Notes under the pieces: model-generated
The model's input: only the letters and a program-made list of their open reading frames with translations
Database searches by the model: none
Told to the model about the DNA's origin: nothing
Part shown: piece after piece, positions 44,870-47,984 of the stretch
Layout of the letters: every line of letters begins with the position of its first letter
How positions within the stretch are numbered: the first letter of the stretch is position 1
Position numbers and translations under genes: made by a program
Source: Methanocalculus sp.
Lineage (GTDB): Archaea > Halobacteriota > Methanomicrobia > Methanomicrobiales > Methanocorpusculaceae
Assembly: GCA_013329165.1 (NCBI GenBank)
Contig: DUKV01000058.1
Span: forward strand, 2,296 to 50,279
Reading direction: 5' to 3'
DNA: 47,984 nucleotides

Positions 44870-45097
44870 ATGACCAAACGACCGCTTGATATTCTGGAAC
44901 AGGTCTTAAACAGGGAACCGGTGTTCATCTCGCTGAAAGGCGGACGAGAAATCCGTGGAATACTCCAGGGCTATGATGTTCATATGAACCTCGTTCTTGA
45001 TCGTGCAGAAGAAGAGACGGATGATGGCGTTGTCAAACTGGGAACGCTGATCGTCCGTGGTGACAATGTGATCTATATATCCCCTTCAATCGAATAA
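44870..45097 (+). CDS. archaeal Sm-like protein (LSm)
   Basis: A 75-residue LSm protein that forms a heptameric RNA-binding ring. The Sm1 motif is [26 protein letters not shown] (Sm1 RNA-binding loop with HMN) and the Sm2 motif is [16 protein letters not shown] 44870 gives the standard length; an upstream frame would add 18 residues outside the family. AAGGGAT lies just before the start. It is followed 15 bases later by the L37e gene, the classic archaeal LSm-L37e pair. Confidence 0.96.
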   Translation: MTKRPLDILEQVLNREPVFISLKGGREIRGILQGYDVHMNLVLDRAEEETDDGVVKLGTLIVRGDNVIYISPSIE

Positions 45098-45112
45098 TTC
45101 AGGTGATTAATC

Positions 45113-45295
45113 ATGTCGAAAGGAACTCCATCGAAGGGTCTGCGCAACAAGCATTCCCATATTGTATGCAGACGGTGCGGCAGGAATTCGTACCATGCCC
45201 GCCATAAGATCTGTTCAGCATGTGGATTCGGACGGAGCGCCCGGATGCGCTCGTATGCCTGGACCAGCAAGAAACCATTGAGAGCAACACATTAA
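45113..45295 (+). CDS. rpl37e: large ribosomal subunit protein eL37
   Basis: A 60-residue zinc-binding ribosomal protein, complete: [19 protein letters not shown] with CRRCG (CX2C), CSACG (second CX2C) and the basic end [11 protein letters not shown]. It lies between LSm and purF, 12 bases before the latter, so purF probably shares the transcript. A sequence matching AGGTGA lies before the start. Confidence 0.97.
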   Translation: MSKGTPSKGLRNKHSHIVCRRCGRNSYHARHKICSACGFGRSARMRSYAWTSKKPLRATH

Positions 45296-45307
45296 GGCTC
45301 TAACATC

Positions 45308-46720
45308 ATGTGCGGCATTGTCGGCATTGTTGACACAGGCGGGGTATCATTCCCCCTGTATTATGCCCTCTATGCCCTTCAGCATCGGGGGCAGGAGAGT
45401 GCCGGAATCAGCACATTTGATGCCGGAACACTCTTTAAACATAAGGCACAGGGTCTTCTCTCAGAGGTCTTCAACCGGGATATTCTTGAAGAACTCCCCG
45501 GATCGGTTGGGATCGGGCATGTCAGGTACCCGACAACCGGTGAGAACCGCCCGGAAAATACCCAGCCATTGAACTTCTCTCTCAAGGGGCATCACTTCTC
45601 GATTGTTCATAACGGCAATCTCGTCAATAATAACGAGCTTGTTGCAGAATATGAAGAACAGGGACATATATTTGCTACAACCACGGACTCCGAGGTGATT
45701 GCTGCAATCATCGCGCGTGAACTGACTCTCTCCGGATCGATTACGGATGCCGTTGTCCTCTGCATGAGGAAACTGCAGGGATCTTATTCTGTTATCACCA
45801 TGCTTGATGACACCCTCTTTGCGTTCCGTGATCCATTGGGTATCAAGCCACTCTGTATCGGGAAGACCGATAACGGGTACATGGTTGCATCCGAGAGTGT
45901 TGCACTGGATGCTCTGGGTGCAATATTCATCCGTGATCTCCGGCCCGGCGAACTGATCACGATCGATGCAGACGGTATCTCGTGCCATCAGATCACCCAT
46001 GCCAGCAACACGGCATTCTGCCTCTTCGAGTACATCTATTTCGCGCGATCAGATTCGGTCATCGACGGGGTGCTCGTCTATGATGTCAGGAGAAAGGTTG
46101 GTGAGATGCTCCACAAGGAAGCACCGGTGAATGCCGATATCATCTCACCGGTACCTGATTCGGGGACTTCGCTTGCTGTCGGGTACTCTGAGGCATCGGG
46201 AATCCCGTTCAAGGAAGGGCTGATCAAGAACCGGTATATCGGGCGAACCTTTATCATGCCAACCCAGAAGCTGCGCGAGAATGCGGTACGGATGAAACTG
46301 AACCCGGTCCGGGGGCATATCAAAGGAAAATCGGTTGTGCTTGTCGATGATTCAATTGTCCGTGGCACAACGTCCAGAAGGATCATCGAACTGGTTCGGG
46401 AGTTCGGTGCCCGCGAGGTTCATTTCAGGGTGGGCTCTCCACCTGTTGCCGCCCCCTGTTACCTGGGTGTCGATCTTCCGACACGGAATGAGCTGATCGC
46501 ACATAACCGGGCAAGTGATGAGGTCTGTTCCTGTATCTCCGCAGACTCACTCCATCATATCTCGCTTAAGGCGCTGATTGAGGCAACAGGAATCGATATG
46601 GCAGATTTCTGTACTGGATGCCTCACAGGGTGTTATCCTGTTGCTATTCCTCACGAAGATTCAGAATGCCGCCATGTGGACTTTATCCACGGGTCATACC
46701 AGACACGGCTGGATTTCTGA
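45308..46720 (+). CDS. purF: amidophosphoribosyltransferase
   Basis: A 470-residue PurF, the first committed step of purine synthesis, making phosphoribosylamine from PRPP and glutamine. The N-terminal nucleophile is Cys2 (MCGIVGIVD, no propeptide), with glutaminase motifs ALQHRGQESAGIST and GIGHVRYPTTG, and the PRPP loop VLVDDSIVRGTTSRR. Cysteines in CSCISADSL and FCTGCLTGC resemble the Fe-S ligand region of the Bacillus-type enzyme. It lies 12 bases after rpl37e and ends at a nine-T terminator. Confidence 0.97.
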   Translation: MCGIVGIVDTGGVSFPLYYALYALQHRGQESAGISTFDAGTLFKHKAQGLLSEVFNRDILEELPGSVGIGHVRYPTTGENRPENTQPLNFSLKGHHFSIVHNGNLVNNNELVAEYEEQGHIFATTTDSEVIAAIIARELTLSGSITDAVVLCMRKLQGSYSVITMLDDTLFAFRDPLGIKPLCIGKTDNGYMVASESVALDALGAIFIRDLRPGELITIDADGISCHQITHASNTAFCLFEYIYFARSDSVIDGVLVYDVRRKVGEMLHKEAPVNADIISPVPDSGTSLAVGYSEASGIPFKEGLIKNRYIGRTFIMPTQKLRENAVRMKLNPVRGHIKGKSVVLVDDSIVRGTTSRRIIELVREFGAREVHFRVGSPPVAAPCYLGVDLPTRNELIAHNRASDEVCSCISADSLHHISLKALIEATGIDMADFCTGCLTGCYPVAIPHEDSECRHVDFIHGSYQTRLDF

Positions 46721-46722
46721 TC

Positions 46723-46731
46723 TTTTTTTTT
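46723..46731 (+). terminator. nine-T terminator at the purF stop
   Basis: A run of nine T starts two bases after the purF stop codon, the standard archaeal termination signal. It closes the LSm-L37e-purF unit. Confidence 0.6.
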
Positions 46732-46778
46732 AGCTCTTCGCTGATCTGATGCGGGTTTTCAACTAACATGGCAAGGAG

Positions 46779-46800
46779 TCCCCTTCCTTTAGGTAGGGGA
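46779..46800 (+). repeat. subterminal hairpin, probable end of an IS200/IS605-type element
   Basis: TCCCCT and AGGGGA form a stem, with an inner CCTTTAGG core. Palindromic CCC...TTTAGG...GGG hairpins are typical ends of IS605-family elements, where they are recognised by TnpA or belong to the guide RNA. It lies 48 bases before tnpB, so it is probably the left end; the exact boundary cannot be set. Confidence 0.45.
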
Positions 46801-46847
46801 GGAATTGCCTCAGATACTTTTATATTTTCACTTGAAAATTATGCTAT

Positions 46848-47984
46848 ATGCAACAAGTGAAAACCATTCCGTTAAAGTTGTATAATTACGGGGGAGAGTT
46901 AAACGATCTCGTCCAAAGTTATACATCAGGGATGAACTATGTTTCCACTGTTGTATATGAACATGGTAAACCTATGGGTTCTGACAAAATCCAAAAACGG
47001 GTTTATCAGGACGTACGAAACCTTGGATTACTCAGCCAGATGACCTGCAATATCTGCCGCCAGGTAGCAGGAACCTACAAAACTCTACAAGAACAGATTA
47101 AAATTGATCGGGCAGAATGGCAGGAGATCCGATATCGTCCTACAAATGTAACCTTCTCATATAGGCGGGATTTTACTATCGCGAAAGAATGGGTGAGCAT
47201 CACCACATTGGATGGTCGAAAAAAATATCCATTCCACATGTATTCTTCTGCCGAACAGTATTTTGACGGTTCATGGGAATTTACCGCATCCAAACTTGTT
47301 AAACATAAAGACGGCTATTATTTCCATCTCTCCGTATCTAGAACCATCCCCGATCCCCCTGAGTTGGATACAGCATCTACATTCATGGGGGTTGATGTTG
47401 GGATGAACTGGTTAGCGGTAGTCAACACCACAGATAACAAATACAGGTTTTTCTGCGGTGGAGAAGCTAAAAACCTGAAAAACACCTACTCATCCATGCG
47501 AGCAAGGTTACAGGCCAAAGGCACTTTATCTGCAAAACGAATGTTGAAGCATATATCAGGTAAAGAAAGACGGCTCATGGCAAATATGAATCATAACGTA
47601 TCCAAAGAGGTTGTTCAGTTTGCACTCGATAACAAAGTGAATTGTATCGGATTAGAGGATTTAACAGGCATCCGTACAAACACAATCCACAAAACCCGTA
47701 AAAAAAACAGGTATCAGAAATCATCGTGGTCATATTATCAGTTACACTTTATGATCGAATACAAAGCGAAAGCCGCCGGTATTCGTGTCGAATATATTGA
47801 CCCTCAATATACTTCGCAGACATGCCCACGATGTTATCACATGAACAAATCGAACCGTAATGGTTTGTCCTTTACGTGTAAATGCTGTGGATATACATTA
47901 CACTCTGATCTTATCGGTGCAAGGAACATCGAATTGCGAACACGTGATTCCAGGTATATCTTGGAATCACAGGGGTGTGAAGTC
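46848..47984 (+). mobile_element. tnpB: IS200/IS605-family TnpB, 3' end beyond the window
   Basis: An open frame of 379 codons from ATG 46848 to the edge with no stop. The product is a TnpB, the RNA-guided nuclease ancestor of Cas12. The split RuvC site is intact: D183 (GVDVGMNW), E270 (GLEDLTG) and D354 (HSDLIGARNI). The zinc finger has CPRC (C326, C329) and CKCC (C344-C347). No tnpA is visible upstream, so mobility would depend on a TnpA elsewhere. The base composition is more AT-rich than that of the neighbours, a sign of transfer. Insertion is just after the purF terminator. Confidence 0.92.

Noticed and set aside
1..47984. tRNA, rRNA or CRISPR array
   Set aside because: No cloverleaf with TTCGA-type loop, no rRNA-like segment and no regularly spaced direct repeats were seen.

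Overview
The window is chromosomal DNA of a methanogenic archaeon, most likely of the order Methanomicrobiales. The evidence is a coenzyme M biosynthesis pair (a methanogenesis marker 16/ComF-type protein and a cysteate synthase), the thiol:fumarate reductase TfrAB, a methanogen-type DUF1894-like protein, archaeal information-processing genes (LSm, L37e, MCTS1-like PUA protein, ZPR1 zinc-finger protein, SepF) and a bacterial-type ruvCAB operon of the kind known from Methanomicrobiales. GC content is moderate. The genus cannot be fixed from the sequence alone. Both edges cut genes: a cysteate synthase on the left and a TnpB on the right. I saw no rRNA, tRNA or CRISPR array.

Layout. 1-4523 (minus): a tightly coupled operon of ABC ATPase, G3E-type GTPase, small [4Fe-4S] protein, ComF-like protein and cysteate synthase, with 4-base overlaps or direct abutment at every junction and an inverted repeat in its promoter. 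4637-4953: a possible gene remnant. 4954-7026 (minus): ruvC-ruvA-ruvB. 7339-7900 (minus): a YwbE-family protein and a DUF1894-like protein. 8076-8533 (plus): a frameshifted flavin reductase remnant. 8541-10184 (minus): a Na+/phosphate symporter with a PhoU-like tail. 10223-13719 (minus): arginine operon argC-CBS protein-argJ-argB. 13773-15418 (minus): ADP-ribosylglycohydrolase and an SRAP protein. 15506-18972: oxygen and redox defence, with a zinc ribbon protein, a 41-residue desulforedoxin, a carboxymuconolactone decarboxylase-like protein and a peroxiredoxin on the minus strand, plus a flavoprotein, RadC and rubrerythrin. 19032-21262 (plus): an AI-2E-type membrane protein and a glutaredoxin-thioredoxin reductase fusion.

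21316-30663 is a signalling island: a two-PAS protein, a membrane PAS protein and a 1612-residue PAS/GAF protein on the plus strand, and a convergent PAS histidine kinase. The second and third proteins end in the same histidine-less DHp-like tail and have no ATPase domain. 30907-32307 holds an AAA/DUF234 ATPase. TfrBA (minus) and an aspartate kinase-purM pair (plus) diverge from about 35450-35510. Then come a NYN-LOTUS protein, a second PAS histidine kinase, an Rsm22-like methyltransferase and a GntP-like permease. 43310-44747 (minus) carries the ZPR1-like, SepF and PUA proteins. 44870-46720 (plus) carries LSm, L37e and purF. An IS200/IS605-type tnpB runs off the right edge.

The most unusual points are the accessory ABC/GTPase/Fe-S trio coupled to coenzyme M synthesis, the shared histidine-less C-terminal module of the PAS proteins, the glutaredoxin-TrxR fusion with a degenerate NADPH motif, and an iron-sulfur flavoprotein relative that has lost exactly one of its four cluster cysteines. 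All assignments come from reading motifs and context; no searches were run.
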